Below, piece after piece: positions 34,232 through 47,104 of a DNA stretch of 64,000 bases. The notes under the pieces were generated by a model, which had not been told where the DNA came from, did not search any database, and worked only from the letters and a program-made list of their open reading frames with translations. Each line of letters begins with the position of its first letter. The stretch's first letter is position 1. Made by a program: the position numbers and the translations under genes. The DNA is from Vesta saturnalis. Its lineage: Eukaryota; Arthropoda; Insecta; Coleoptera; Lampyridae. The stretch lies in the NCBI GenBank assembly GCA_036346205.1, contig JARFJB010000408.1:753501-817500 (forward strand), read 5' to 3'.

Positions 34232-35911
34232 AGTAGAGTAGTTACAAAATGTCGTGCACGCGAGATACACGGCGTGATTTTCTACAATTTGAAAAACTTA
34301 AACGATGTTATCCTAAAAATATACCGCAGATGAATAAATTTAGTAATTATCGATTTTTTTAACGATTGATATCATAACTGAATACATTTTTATTGAATGA
34401 TCATTTGCAACAATTTTAATTTAGGTATGTATTGGATTACCTATTTCAGATTTACATTAAAATAATTTTTTTAGTTAGTAAACATAACCTAACCTGTTCA
34501 ACATCAGCTGTTTTTATCAAGGATTTGCAAAAATGAAGTTCTACGTTTTATAAACTTTTAATTACACCTAACAGATAAACAAAAAATAAGAATAACTTCT
34601 ACTAACATTTTTGGTTGTTAATCTTAGCAGTCATCGAATAGGCAAATTCTTAAAACTCATCGTTGGTCGCAGGTCTAAATATTTATATTTTTAAGAACCA
34701 ACAAAAGGAATCAATCAATTAGCGTCATTACGTTAAAATATGTGTCAGAAAGTGTTATTACAAATACGACACGTGTGTTATTACAAATACGAATTTATTC
34801 AGTTCACACTATTAGTTTATTGTGCCGACTAGAAGATGTGAAACATTTGTTCGATAATTCTTAGATTAAGTAATAGTAGGTGTAAACGTGTACTATAAAA
34901 ACTTGAATGAAGCTTCACAATGTGATTATAATATTACAACTTGAAATACTTCTAATAGGAGGACAGAACCCAAACGTTGGAATAACTACTACGTTTCACA
35001 GCAGTGTGCAACTTAATGAGACCCCTTGTTTGATCGGAAAACATTTTTGTAGAAGTATTTCAAATTGTAATACCAATATCTAAAATAAATCACAAGTTGA
35101 TAAAAAAATTCTAAAATATAATTTTATTAGCATACAAAAATAAATAACTACAGAAGTTTAATTGGTTAGAATCTAATTCACTGTCGCTGTCTTTGTCACT
35201 ACTGCTGTAATCAATTTCTTCATCACTTTCACCTGTATTTACAGTAAAAGTCAGCTCTTCGACTTCATCAATAAAACCTTCTTTTCCTAAATATTCTTGT
35301 TCAATCTTTTCTGTATGTTTGCACAGAGCTTCCATTCTTCACGACCAATTGATTTAAATTTATTCTCTCATAATTTCCACACATCTTCAAATTTAAACGT
35401 AATATTATTACTCCCTACATAATTTTTAATTTGAGCCCATATCTTTTCAACTGGATTTAGCTCTGGATGGTAGGGTGGCACCCTTACCACATAACAACCA
35501 TCTTCAGCCATCAACTTATCCATTAAATAATTTTTATGAACTGGTCGATGAAGTTTAATTTTGGATCTGCTTTCCTGTGTAATTGGATATGCCTGTTGCT
35601 AGTCTTTCATACACATGATCATAAATTCATACCATTTTTTAAATCAATTCACGAGCTTGACTGTGAACAACTACTGCATTCATGTTCAGTTTGGACAACA
35701 AATAACGATAAAAAGTGTCTTAAAGACAGATTTTGTATAAAACAGAAGGAATAAACTCAAGCGGCAACGTACGAATACAACGTGAAGTAAATAATGCAAA
35801 TGACTACATTCATAAGTTGAATAGTAGCATATTTGTCGAATACTTTCGACACGTTTGAATCATATGCGCATGGAGGGGCGAGTGCTACCACATTTTGAAA
35901 CTACTCTACTT
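34232..35911 (-). mobile_element. Sailor-type (DD82E) transposon relic
   Basis: CAGTAGAGTAGTTACAAAATG at 34231 and its inverse at 35891-35911 give inverted ends AGTAGAGTAGTT.CAAAATGT. Between them a leftward fragment of an IS630-type transposase lies at 35111-35560. The first and second catalytic blocks were not found, so most of the gene is missing. The larger relatives at 52.6-62.3 kb also have TAGAGT-type tips. Confidence 0.6.
35111..35560 (-). pseudogene. C-terminal fragment of Sailor-type transposase
   Basis: The minus strand reads YVVRVPPYHPELNPVEKIWA followed by QIKNYVGSNNITFKFEDV, then EEWKLCANI and an acidic Ser/Asp/Glu-rich tail ending at 35111. It is colinear with the transposase ends at 53665 and 57163 (LPPYHPELNPIEKIWAAVKQ). 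The Glu of NPVEKIW is the third catalytic residue. The fragment contains a stop (about 35370) and a frame change. Confidence 0.75.
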
Positions 35912-36549
35912 CCATTTTTTAGAAGTATTAATATTTTTTGACCTACTTAATATTCTCCTTACTTAATCAGCACACGGTACAGTACGTCTAGAAAGTTTTT
36001 GTAAAAAAATATCACCTTTTTCTAATTGATCCACCTACTATCAGGCTTAATTATTTCTGTAATCTAGAGGAAATCCCGTAAATAACGATGATACATGAGT
36101 GTCAGTCATAAGTTGTAGGGACCGAAAAAAAGCTAATACTGGAAAACGTAAATCTAGATAGGTAGGATAAATACGATAAGAAAATGCCAGACTAGTCAAA
36201 GGATAGCAGGGTCTATTCTGAAACGTGTCCCAAAATACTAGAGCCAGATATCCTCAAGGTATATAAATAATAAGATGAAATAAAATAACAGCAATACCAA
36301 TAAAATAACCAAAAACAACGTGCATGTGGGAAATGGTGAGCTAATGATATATTTTGTTCTAGCATTAACCAACACAATAAATAATATAAGCATTTAATGT
36401 GGTACATAGATCAATGTAAAATTTAATAACAATATCAATGCCAAAGTATTCAGAAATACGAAAATACATAAATATTATTAAAAGAAATGAACAGTTATTG
36501 CTATACAACTAAAACATTTCAAAGCCGTTAGAACTTTCGACTAAAATTA

Positions 36550-36555
<6 letters not shown>
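35912..36555. other. Intergenic, nothing recognised
   Basis: No coding or repeat signature was found. Confidence 0.5.

Positions 36556-36597
<42 letters not shown>
36556..36597. repeat. (TA)n microsatellite
   Basis: A TA tract with no transposon tip recognised beside it. Confidence 0.95.
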
Positions 36598-36600
<3 letters not shown>

Positions 36601-37200
36601 TAGCCTTAATTGTTCATTACTAAAGAAACATAAACAAAAGCAGTATACTTAACTTACCATCAAAATACTTGATTTCTTGTTAAATCCTCAATATACGATA
36701 ATAATATAGTAAAACTTCAAAACTGTAAAAAAAAGCCAAATCTTTAAGCTATGTATGGGAAACAAACAAGAAATGCTAATGATAGCTAACGACAAAGTAT
36801 TTTATCAAGTTACCATCATTTATTACCATGTAATAAATGATTTAGGCAAATGTTATTCAACAACAGCAAATTATATTAGCTACATGATAAAGGCATACAA
36901 ATGTTGAAGGTAAAATGTCACCAATAACTGCTTATTAATTAACATACGAAAAAACTTATTCTAAAACAGGAGAACAACACGGTAATGCAAATGATTAATA
37001 AACGATAGCTTTCAATCGATAGGCGGAGAATGAAAATAAACGCTTATTTGCACCATCAAGATACTGACTTTTGATTATTTTACAATACAACTCAGCTATT
37101 CGTAATATGCATCGAGGGTTATATTCGTAACTAAAGACATGCAAATTATTAGTATCCGTTTCTACAATACCAAACAACGATTGATGAATCATCATTATAA
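36598..37200. other. Intergenic, nothing recognised
   Basis: No coding or repeat signature was found. Confidence 0.5.
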
Positions 37201-38345
37201 TTCGATCACACGATCACTCGATCCGTCGATCACCCGATCACTCGATCACTAGATCACTCGATTACTCGATCACTCACTCACTCACTCACTCACTCACTCA
37301 CTCACTCACTCACTCACTCACTCACTCACTCACTCGATCGCTCGCTCGCTCGCTCACCTCCTCCCTCACTCACCACTCACCCACTCACTCCACTCACTCA
37401 CTCACTCACTCACCACTCACTCACCACCACTCACTCACTCACTCACTCACCACTCACTCACTCACTCACTCACCACTCACCCTCACTCACTCACCACTCA
37501 CTCACCACTCACTCACTCACTCCACTCACCTCACTCACTCACTCACTCACCACTCACTCACTCACTCACTCACTCACCACTCACTCACCACTCACTCACT
37601 CACTCACTCACTCACTCACCACTCACTCACCACTCACCACTCACTCACCCACCCACCACTCACTCACCACTCACCACTCACTCACCACCACTCACTCACT
37701 CACTCACTCACCACCACCCACCACTCACCACCACTCACCACCACCACTCACCACTCCTCACCACCACTCACCCTCACTCACTCACTCACTCACCACTCAC
37801 CACCACTCACCACTCACTCACCACTCACCACTCACTCACTCACTCACCACTCACCACCACTCACTCACTCACTCACTCACCACCACCACTCACCACTCAC
37901 TCACCACCACTCACTCACTCACCCCACTCACTCACTCACTCACCCTACTCACCACTACTCACTCACCACCTCACTCACTCACCATCCACCACCACCACCC
38001 TCACTCACTCACTCACTCACCACTCACTCACTCACTCACCTACCTCACTCACTCTTTACCACTTCACCACTCACCATCTCACCACCATCCTCACTCACAT
38101 CCTCACTCACACTCACCACTACACTCACTCACTTCACTCACTCACTCACTACTCACTTCACCTTACCTACTCCTCACTCTTACTCACTCTACTCACTTCA
38201 CTCACTCACTCACTCACTTACTACTCCACTCACTCACTCACCACTCACTCCACTCACCACTCACTCTATTCTACTACTCACTCTTACCTTTACTTACTCA
38301 CCACTCACTGTGCTAACTTCAATCCTATCGTCACTCACATATGCT
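37201..38345. repeat. 1.1-kb (CTCA)n array with graded edges
   Basis: It opens with CGATCACT units (8 bp), becomes pure CTCA (37270-37330), then CTCA mixed with CCA insertions, and decays at the right into CTTA/CTAC variants. There are no constant spacers, so it is not a CRISPR-like array. The 3' decay suggests the right edge is the oldest part. Confidence 0.95.
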
Positions 38346-38617
38346 CACTTACTATACTCAACCATTTTATCTATGAGCATATTTTATAGCAGTTTCTGTA
38401 CTTTTATAGTGCATTACTCAATCATTATAACGTTCAAATGCTTACTACTACTTCTAACTAAAAATTATTGATCTATTAGAATTTTTATAGTATACTCTAC
38501 GTTACTGTCTCTTTACGCTATTCTATCGTTACTAGAACTTGTTACACTATTACTATATACTGTTACATATGTTACTTATTACTGTTACTGTCATCGTGTC
38601 GCTGAGCTGTCAATCGC

Positions 38618-38674
38618 TATTTCTATCACTATCACTATTACTATTACTATTACTATTATTACTATTATTATTAT
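38618..38674. repeat. (CTATTA)n / (TAT)n microsatellite
   Basis: A short run of ACTATTACTATTACTATT changing to ATTATT. Confidence 0.85.
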
Positions 38675-41600
38675 TTTATAAGGCTACTGTGGTCTAGTAT
38701 TGTTAAGTTACCTAATTGATGTCAAACTCTCGACTGAAGTTAAGTGAAATGGCAATTTTACTGTTTGGAATAAAAACATATTAAATCCATATGAGCAAAT
38801 ATTTTAGTGAGAGAGTATAAAGTGTGTCTTTTGTACTATTTTAGTGCAAACCTGAACTATTACATTTGACAAATATATAGCTGTTAATAATGTAGTTTAC
38901 TGTTCTGAATACTCTCTGAAAAAATACTAATGTATGTCTGATCTATACTAGGGTTTAATTTTTTAATTTAAGATGATCAATCTTCACGTTTTAAACATGA
39001 CTTTTGAGAATAATTATATTGTTTTAACTAGAACTTGTTCGCAAACTGATTGTTCCTTATTAAAAAGTATCGTTAAGAATGCAGCTCTGTGCAAGTTGAT
39101 AGTTACATTATTTTATACAAAAATTAACACTAAGTTTGTTCTTGCGCTACTCAATGTTAAAGACAGGAACATGAATATAATCTCTTAATAAACTAGAAAG
39201 TAAAAATGCAATATTTGTTACGTTTGCATATAAAATAAATATGGACGGTAGTTGAATTATTTGCTTTCGACAGATAGTGGAAAATAAGTTACGAGTATGT
39301 TTGCTTTGAACTTGAATGTCAACGATTGTCAACGAAACATCTTTTTTAAATCTTGTTTTATTAGATGAAGTCCTGTCATTAGATTCTTAAGTTCTGGTAC
39401 CTTTCAATGCCTTATTACTATATAATGAGTGTAATAATATGTTAAACTTTCCTCTTGACCACAAAAATGATAAATATTGGTTCATAAATTTAATGAATTA
39501 GAGATCTTAATCAGTTTTATACTTTTGGGTAGGTATGTGTTGCAGAAAAATTGGTGTGTTAAATATAGACAAGGTTATAATAACTCAGTAGTAATAATTG
39601 ATTTTATAGTGAAGCAAAAGTTCATTAATAAACTTTATTTTGAACTCTTGCACTTCTTTGAACATGGAACTTTCATGAGATATACACGATATGTCCAATA
39701 TATTTCACTTTAGTTTACCAATATCTTTAGGTTATTCTTTTATTAGACGGTACTTTCAGTGGTGAGGTATTAAGTTTACCAGAAAAAGTAATATATTAGT
39801 TAATGATATAATACGTACTAAAATTTTATTAAATTAAGTTCTTTGTTCCCTGATTTGAGTACTTCGCGTAAATTCACATTACGCCCGTCGTTACACACCA
39901 GCTAGGACTAAAACTTGTAATGCTGATATATTGAATATATTTCAATTTCATTATACCAATGAAAGACCTATTTAAGTTCGAACCAAATCTACAGAAATAC
40001 ACAAATTGTAAGAAAACTAATGGTGGTAGTATATAACTTAATTATACCTTTCGGGGGGCCACAAACGGTTTCAATTGCTTTAACATAACCTAAATTGTTA
40101 ATAACACTAAACAGACATTTTGTTAAGCGATTGCGGTAACACTGTTCCCAGAGCTATATTGCTACAATGTTGTATTGTTTGTTGTAATCTATCGCATAAG
40201 GAAAAGCGTATTTTACAATTGTTTATTTCTAAACGAATAAAACAATCCCATTTTGGCTTGCTGGGAAATATTCTATTCAATATGAAATTACCTATACGTG
40301 CACACTTAAATTTATAGTTTTATATAATTATACCAATTCCAAAGTGATTTAAATTACATTCCAAAGATGGCTAAATGTTTTTATTAACAGAAACTTTATT
40401 AATCAGATTTTAGGATTCAAGATGGTCCATATAAAATTGGGTTTGGCTTCATAAGGATAAAAAACGAAAAAAACAGGCACTGCACCTATAAACATTTAGA
40501 TAATAACTTTGATTTTTCGCTCTCTAACGTATAAAAATGTAACACTCAAAAGGAAAGGGAAGTACATATACGTAAAACATTAATTGTATATAATCGTCTA
40601 TTGTTCGTACAGTAATGAATCTGAAATCCATTTTCTTTAATTTAGCTATTAAAATAATTTTATAATATTATTTTAAACAATAGAGTGAACGGTTCAAAAG
40701 CACCGGAAGCTTAGTTTCATGTTTTAGTTGAACGAATAATTTGTATTTAAATTATTTTATTTACCTAATATAATGCACACAGGTGCAATCGTTTAACTAT
40801 AGTCTATCCAAACCTGCAAGTGCAGTACGGGCTCTTATCAACTAAATGCCTCTTTTACTAACTTTAGTCATCTACAAATAACGTTATCCTTTGGCAATGT
40901 TGTCAAACGTAACACATAACCTCTTTAAACTATCATATTATTGTTCGTTTGCAATACATTATTTTTCAAATTAATCCAACTCCATTTATTATAAATCGTT
41001 TCTTTCAGAACGCTTAAACTTAGTACAAGCGTCTTTTAAGGTATTGGTGAGTATTTTCTATAATTCTGTTATCGAAGTTAATTTTGTAGAAATTTCTTTG
41101 ATTCTTCGATAGGAAGTGGAATTAAAACTGTCCTTTCAAAACGAAGTACTGGAGAATAATTCACCCGTAAGGAGAAACGTGTCGTTCTTAACGTACTAAA
41201 TTATTTCTCGGCCAAATTGAACGTTAGTACAGCCGCTGAGAAGCGAGCAACGCTCTATGTTGTTCAGAACGAAGTATCTATGCTATTAAAAAGAAACATT
41301 AAATTGAAGAAATAGTTTGTCGGAAGAAACGTGCGAAAAGGAAAGGTACACAAACCAATGATCGCCTTCATGTATATTACCAGAATACCCAAATACATCA
41401 TTTGTGCGAGAAATTTATTATGTTGAAAATAAATGATGTGCCTATAATAAAATTTTAATAAAATTAAGTAATCGACTAATGCTTATTTGGCGCTGACAAA
41501 TTATAATAACTTTATTGCTATTAAAATGCAGAAAAATAACATATACAGAAGGTTAAATTAAACTTAAAAGACTGTGCTCAATATCATACATGCAATTGCA

Positions 41601-42240
41601 CCAGTCGAGGGAGACACTGGTAAAAATTATATATAATAATAGGATTTGATACATTTAAAACAGTTTTAACAAGCTGTATCTAAAAATTATTGTCGTAATT
41701 AAGATATTCTTTATAGTTACAGAAAGTTGCTTCGTTAGGTACTCCTTAATGGTTAATTTGAATGTGGCCATAATGTGAGTTTTATTCCCAAGACAGTTCT
41801 TACGTCAAGACCACATCTCATGTGAAGTTCATGTATAATCCCATGTTGTTTAAATGTAATTAAGATTGTTTTTACGTATAGTAAACATTCACAAACATAA
41901 ATACATGTAAGTATATGCACCTAAAATAAAATTCATTAACTGCAAAAATGAATCTAATAAGTAACGTTTACAGTTATCTCGGTGCCCACATTTAACTTCT
42001 TATGAATAGAACTTCTATTCGGTATATTTACAACTCGATTTATAAGTTTATTTAAAGTTTATATTCGTCTTTTATTTCAGGTTAGAAACTGTGTCTCTTA
42101 CACCGTAGCTATCGGGCCCGGTAGTATAAAACGATGCTATCAGTATAATAGGTTTGGCAAACATACACTGCCTTCCCATAAGCGCCATATTGCATTTGGA
42201 CGTTTGGACGGTCTGTACACAAAAATATATTCATATTATT
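38675..42240. other. 3.6-kb AT-rich stretch, nothing recognised
   Basis: Only short open frames without family motifs are present, and no inverted or direct repeat was seen by eye. This is the longest stretch without an identified TE, so host regulatory or intronic DNA is possible, but nothing shows it. Confidence 0.5.
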
Positions 42241-42242
42241 AT

Positions 42243-42800
42243 ACGAGGGTCACTGCTCAAATTTGAGGAAAATGTAAAAAATACACACATTATGGTACGT
42301 AAAAAGTTTTATTGGTTTTCAAAATATTCTCGCTTAAGATCTATACACTTTTGCATAAGGTAAAGCCAATCTTCAAAACATATTTGCCACTCCCAAGACA
42401 CACCCAACGACTACAACGCTTCCTGACATTTAAATGTTGTTTAAAACTGGTATGTATTTGTTTCGCCGCAATGCCTAAGGACACCTGTATCTCACTGTAT
42501 GTTGCATGTCGATCTGATAAAACCATTTCACGCAAATCATGAATATTATTTGCCACGTGCATGGTCGACCCTCGCGAAAATCGTCATCAAAAGTAGATCT
42601 TCCACATTTGAATTATGCAAACCATTTTTAGACCATGATTTTGGAAGGAGCTGCATAATCAAACAACAACTTTCGTTTTTCCACTCATTGCTGTGGCAGT
42701 AAACCGTATCGAAAGACATAAAACATCATCACTCGAAAATCATGATTCGAACTAACGTAATTGTACCTACTACCGACCAACTAAAGCCACCGTTTGTTTA
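42243..42800 (-). mobile_element. Internally deleted mariner-like element
   Basis: TACGAGGGTCACTGCTCAAA at 42242 is a mariner-type tip beside TA. To its right lies a leftward transposase remnant with both ends but no catalytic core. A matching inverted 15-mer, AGCAGTGACCCTCGT, is at about 45390 (and, with one base lost, at 48371 in the duplicate), so the original right end may have been moved 2.5 kb away by later insertion of the pogo-like gene. Confidence 0.55.
42309..42710 (-). pseudogene. mariner transposase remnant lacking the catalytic core
   Basis: The minus strand reads YAAPSKIMV, then KWFA.FKCGRSTFDDDFREGR, then MVLSDRHATYSEIQVSLGIA and VRKRCSRWV: the N-terminal paired HTH region of mariner. 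It then jumps directly to FEDWLYLMQKCIDLKREYFE, the mariner C-terminus, with stop at 42309. The whole DD34D catalytic domain (about 150 residues) is missing. Stops and a frame change show decay beyond the deletion. Confidence 0.75.
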
Positions 42801-43138
42801 ATCGTAATTTAGAAAAATTACAAAACATCGCTAACAATTCACCAGAACTTTTTAAATAGTAATTTTGTTAGCATTTTTTATTTTGTCCAGGTCTTTTGGC
42901 CAGAAATATGTAGAAATGGTACAATATGCTCCAGTGCCAAAATGCACCTACTTCCGTTCAAAATTTCGCTGTTTCTAGTTCCGATCATTTAGGTACCAAG
43001 CTCCGTCGTCCACTTTTATTATTAGGTTTTATAATATATATGCAAAAATTATAGGCAAAAGACGGTGCATTTTATAACATGAATTTTTATTTTGACATAA
43101 TAATATACTGAATATGCAGAATCACAAATGTATCAAAA

Positions 43139-43940
43139 TCACACAAAAAAATAACTGTCTAATACTTCAGGAACACTAAAAATGCCGCGCTTATTTATTA
43201 ATTTAGGTGGCGCATTACGCTGAATAACATCATTGCGGGGATGTCTCAAGATATCATCCTTATCAGGCCACCACCAATTGCTGCCGCCCATAGTCATTGT
43301 TTTCACTTCAACGCCATCATCGTATTCTTTATCTACTTTTCTTTTTGTCCGCTAGTTTTAAATCTCTCTTGATTTCTCTTTCCTTTGCTTTTTCCTTTTC
43401 CTCTTATCTTCTTGTACTCTTCTCTGATACTCCATAAACTCGTCACTTATGGCGAATGTGGGTTGTAGTTTAGGTATTTTGTTGTTCTCTGGACAAGTCT
43501 GCAGCTTTCTTTCGGTGGTTTTTGTGTTTCTGTCAGGCCAGTATAGAGCGTTTTTAAATGGCGAGGGATATTTTTTTTCATACTATCGGTTTCTACTGCT
43601 TGGATTGTATCTTCTCTAGTTAACTTAAGTGGTGTCAGTTCTTTCGTTATAGTGTCTATATTTTTAGGAGCAGTATGATACTCAACTTCGACTACTGGAG
43701 TATTAATTTCTTGAAATTTCGTATTTCATTTGACTGGTGTCTGACTGGAGCGGCATTCAATAGTGCTTAAGTAATTTTCTTTTTCATCCTCTGTAATTGG
43801 AATCGTTTCAGCGTCTTTCTCTGTATATTCCGTTAAAATATTTTCGTTTTATTTTTCGGTAATAATATTACTGTCTGTGCAACATTCAAATATTATTGTT
43901 CCGTCCGGACATCCTTCCCCCTCAGCGATATTATTTTCTA
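43139..43940 (-). pseudogene. C-terminal part of pogo-like transposase 2
   Basis: The minus strand continues ENNIAEGEGCPDGTII from the junction at 43940, followed by an acidic linker, TPLKLTREDTIQAVETD, RHLKTLYWPDRNTKTTERK, FAISDEFMEYQRRVQEDKRK with a basic stretch, WWWPDKDD, and the end RGIFSVPEVLDSYFF with stop at 43139. This is the Lys/Glu-rich tail typical of pogo/jerky-like transposases (compare TPFKKSLFWP at 6476). The preceding part of the same gene is at 46150-46932, beyond the inserted duplicate. One stop (about 43850) and a few shifts are present. Confidence 0.75.
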
Positions 43941-46149
43941 TACCCCATCCTTTCGGCATTTTTGAAATAATACTATATGCAATTATTTTTTATGGATATA
44001 AGCAAAGTGGAGGCCTCAAACTACCATCTGCACAGATGGTCAACAAAAGTGTAAGGATTTAGTTTATAACACGGCTATACCTTCTTGGAACCTTTTCCCA
44101 AAAGCACCGATTTTTCTTCAGAACTTAAATAACAGCCCGATTCGTCAAGATTAAAAATTCTTCGTGAGTTCTTAGGGTTTTCTTCAAAATTATTTGTGCT
44201 AAATAAACTTTTACCCTTGCAAAACACGATTTTATGGCATCCTCAGTTAAGAACTGCGGTACTCGTTTAGATATCTCGAGATGTCTTTTTAAAAATTCCT
44301 GATACCATTTTCGACCATTTTTAAAGGGATTGTCTCTTTTCAGATCAAGTACCAATTTGGCTACCGACTCTAACAACTGATGTTTTGTAACTGGAAATCC
44401 CAATTCTCCTAAGTATAGTATCAACTGTACAAGTTTTCTTTCTTCAGCTTCAGATAATACTGATGAGGGTCCACAATTTTCACTTTTGCTATATTTGTTA
44501 CTAATTTTATCTATTATCGTTGTTTTTGGCAGACTAAACATTTTTAATGCCTTTTCTATGCTCATACCACTGTTTATTTCGTTTAGAGCATTTTTGACAG
44601 ATTTTTGGGAATAGTTGTCTTGTTTTTTTCTCTTCTTTTTCCATTTTATATCTAAAAGGACCAAATAACGTTATTGACACTATTCATCACATATGCTCGG
44701 AAATAAGTTCATTTGGAAAAGAACTGAACCTAACCTCCGACCGCTTAGAAATTGTAGGAAACATAGTTAATATCTCTAAATAAATTTGGTTTACACCTTT
44801 TACTCAATATTATACTTTCCCTAGTATGCCAAGTAGAAATTCAACTCTAATGTAATAAAAGAGTGTAATTTTTATACAGAATTAATATGTTTGTCTTCGT
44901 TACCGAGAAAACGAAACCAATATTTTTGCACAATTTTTAAATGCCTTTTAAAAGCAGTTTCCATAGGTCGAAAGTTGGTCCCAATTTAAAGTATATTTTA
45001 AACGTTCTCAACGTATACATAAATAAGCCAATAACATCTCACTGATTAACTTTTTAGCGCTTTAATATAACCTGTAAATTTACCTTTTGCCGAGCAGTGG
45101 TCGGTATTATTATCAGGAGAATTCACTTGAAAGCGACTCGCTCAATACCTAATTCTGGTTTATAAACTATAACGAATGACAGGAAACAAACCGTGGCGCG
45201 TCAGAAGTAGTGGCGACGTGGCAATACAAAAATTGTAAAATAATTACTGTTTAGTGCGGAAGTTTGAAAATATTAAGGAAAAACTCAAGCGGTATAAAAT
45301 GTCAAATGTTATGATTATGAGATGACAATCGTAGAACCTTAGAATTGCAAGGAGTACTTGATTCTGTGAACCTTAGCAGTGACCCTCGTGTTTTTGTCAA
45401 TAATCAATGATTTATAAATTTAATAGGTTTTTATTACATGCTAGGTGTTTTTCTAACTTCGGTTACTTTTGATTAGATTAAGGTTCTTACGTTCAGCTTT
45501 ACATATAAATATATAATTTTCGTTATGGTGGGGATTCGCTTTTAGTGAAATACTTTACTAACTTTACACATCGTATGAAAACACAGACGACTAAGATAAA
45601 TCGAATCGTTTGTGATCCAATACGGCGCGCTACATTATTTTCATATTGTCTGCTTTGCGATACTTACTCTTCATTCAATTGATTTCTCCACACATTATTA
45701 GTACACAGATGTCAAAATGCTGCTGAAACTATTGTGCTGTATGTTAAAACGCACTTTACAACAGTTGTATCTGCTGCATTCGGTTAGCATGGTATATACT
45801 AATTTCTGCTGTATAAAGATTGAATTTTAATGAATTGTTTTTGACACATTTTTTTAAAATTAGATTAAGCTCGTCTCCCCAATACTTCCAATATAAGGTT
45901 TCATTACGTTGTACAGGGTATTTCAAAAGTTATGGTCAATTGTACACGAAAATCATTCTTATTTAAACGTCCTGTATACCCTAGGCAGAACAACCTAACA
46001 ATAATTTTTTCCAGGCATAACTTTTTGACATTGGTATAGTGTTACGAGAAAGTGCTATTTCTTTATTATTGTACCAATTGAATATAGAGCGAGCCAAAAC
46101 TCGAACACATGATTTTGTCAATTTTTTCGTTTATTTTAAAAGTGAAAAT
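43938..46149. repeat. Duplication A, copy 1 (inserted in the pogo-like gene)
   Basis: It is nearly identical to 46933-49047, in the same orientation. It carries the transposase N-terminal half, its upstream region and part of the left arm of transposon E. It interrupts the pogo-like gene between ENNIAEG residues and is flanked by a 30-31-bp direct repeat (43911-43941 and 46148-46177, ending GATATTATTTTCTAT), so the gene rejoins perfectly if one repeat and the insert are removed. Confidence 0.85.
44110..44664 (-). pseudogene. pogo-like transposase N-terminal half, duplicate
   Basis: It is identical in protein to 47105-47674 except the first residues. Here the frame starts MVLLDIKWKKKRKKQDNYSQ because one extra A (TCTAAAAGG against TCTAAAGG) shifts the upstream codons. 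It contains the Psq HTH (VKNALNEINSGMSIEKALKM) and the CENP-B-like KNGRKWYQEFLKRHLEIS. One base off, IFNLDESGCYLSSEEKSVLL brings the first catalytic Asp. There is no downstream catalytic part, because the segment ends at 43938. Confidence 0.8.
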
Positions 46150-46932
46150 CCTTCCCCTCAGCGATATTATTTTCTATCCACATGCTGTTATCTAGATTTA
46201 TATCTATTGACTGATATAAAACATTTCCGTTTTCAACACATACTCCATTATTTTCTAAAGTAGAATTATGATTCATGTTAAAAACATCATTTTCAGTACC
46301 CAACGATTTCCAAAACTCGAACATTCCTTCAAACTTTTTCTCGCCGGCCCACTCATATGGAGACATACTACTAAATTGCTGCAATAATTCTGAATCTAAA
46401 CGATCTTCAATTCCATAGTGTAGTTGCGTATCTGATAATCTCACATTATCGCCATGCTACTGGTTTCCTAGTTCTATGTTACAATCAGCATCTGATTTTT
46501 CATTCGCTGTTGGTTTTTCAACTTGTCTACGTAGTTTGGAATAATCAATGCTCATTTCATCAAAAGAAAACAATCCACAGGCCCTGAAGGCGCTCTTGAT
46601 GGTTGAAGGTAAAACAGATTGTTCAATACCTTGTTTTATCAAAGGTGCAAAATTTTCTCTTTGCAATTTTTGTCCGTGATTTTCCATCCGCCATTGACGA
46701 ACAATATTACGCCAAACATTTTTAACTGGAAAAAACACCAACATCCAGCGGTTGTAATCTGTGGGTGTTGTTAGGTAGTAATGCAGGAAGAATTATGCCA
46801 TTCGATTTGCAAAATCTGTTAAAGGCAAATTAATATGGGATGTGTTGTTATTTGCTTTAATGTAGGGAAAGAAAACGTTGGTAATATTTTCAAAGAAATT
46901 CTCTGACATTATCCATCCCGATTCAAATAGTC
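46150..46932 (-). pseudogene. Central part of pogo-like transposase 2
   Basis: The minus strand reads LFESGWIMSENFFENITNVF, then NRWMLVFFPVKNVWRNIVRQ with MENHGQKLQRENFAPLIKQG, then IKSAFRACGLFSFDEMSIDY and an acidic stretch to SIDINLDNSMWIENNIAEG. These correspond to the end of the DDE core and the FRACGLFxFD block also seen in the copy at about 5936. The segment carrying the second Asp (DGH motif) is damaged or missing, and stops occur at about 46456 and 46800. Confidence 0.75.
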
Positions 46933-47104
46933 CTATACCCCATCCTTTCGGCATTTTTGAAATAATACTATATGCAATTATTTTTTATGGATATAAGCAA
47001 AGTGGAGGCCTCAAACTACCATCTGCACAGATGGTCAACAAAAGTGTAAGGATTTAGTTTATAACACGGCTATACCTTCTTGGAACCTTTTCCCAAAAGC
47101 ACCG

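Noticed and set aside
37201..38345. CRISPR-like array
   Set aside because: Units are 4-8 bp, there are no unique spacers, and the context is an insect genome; it is a simple (CTCA)n array.
38675..42240. Host gene
   Set aside because: Only short AT-rich frames, without family motifs or convincing splice structure, were seen.
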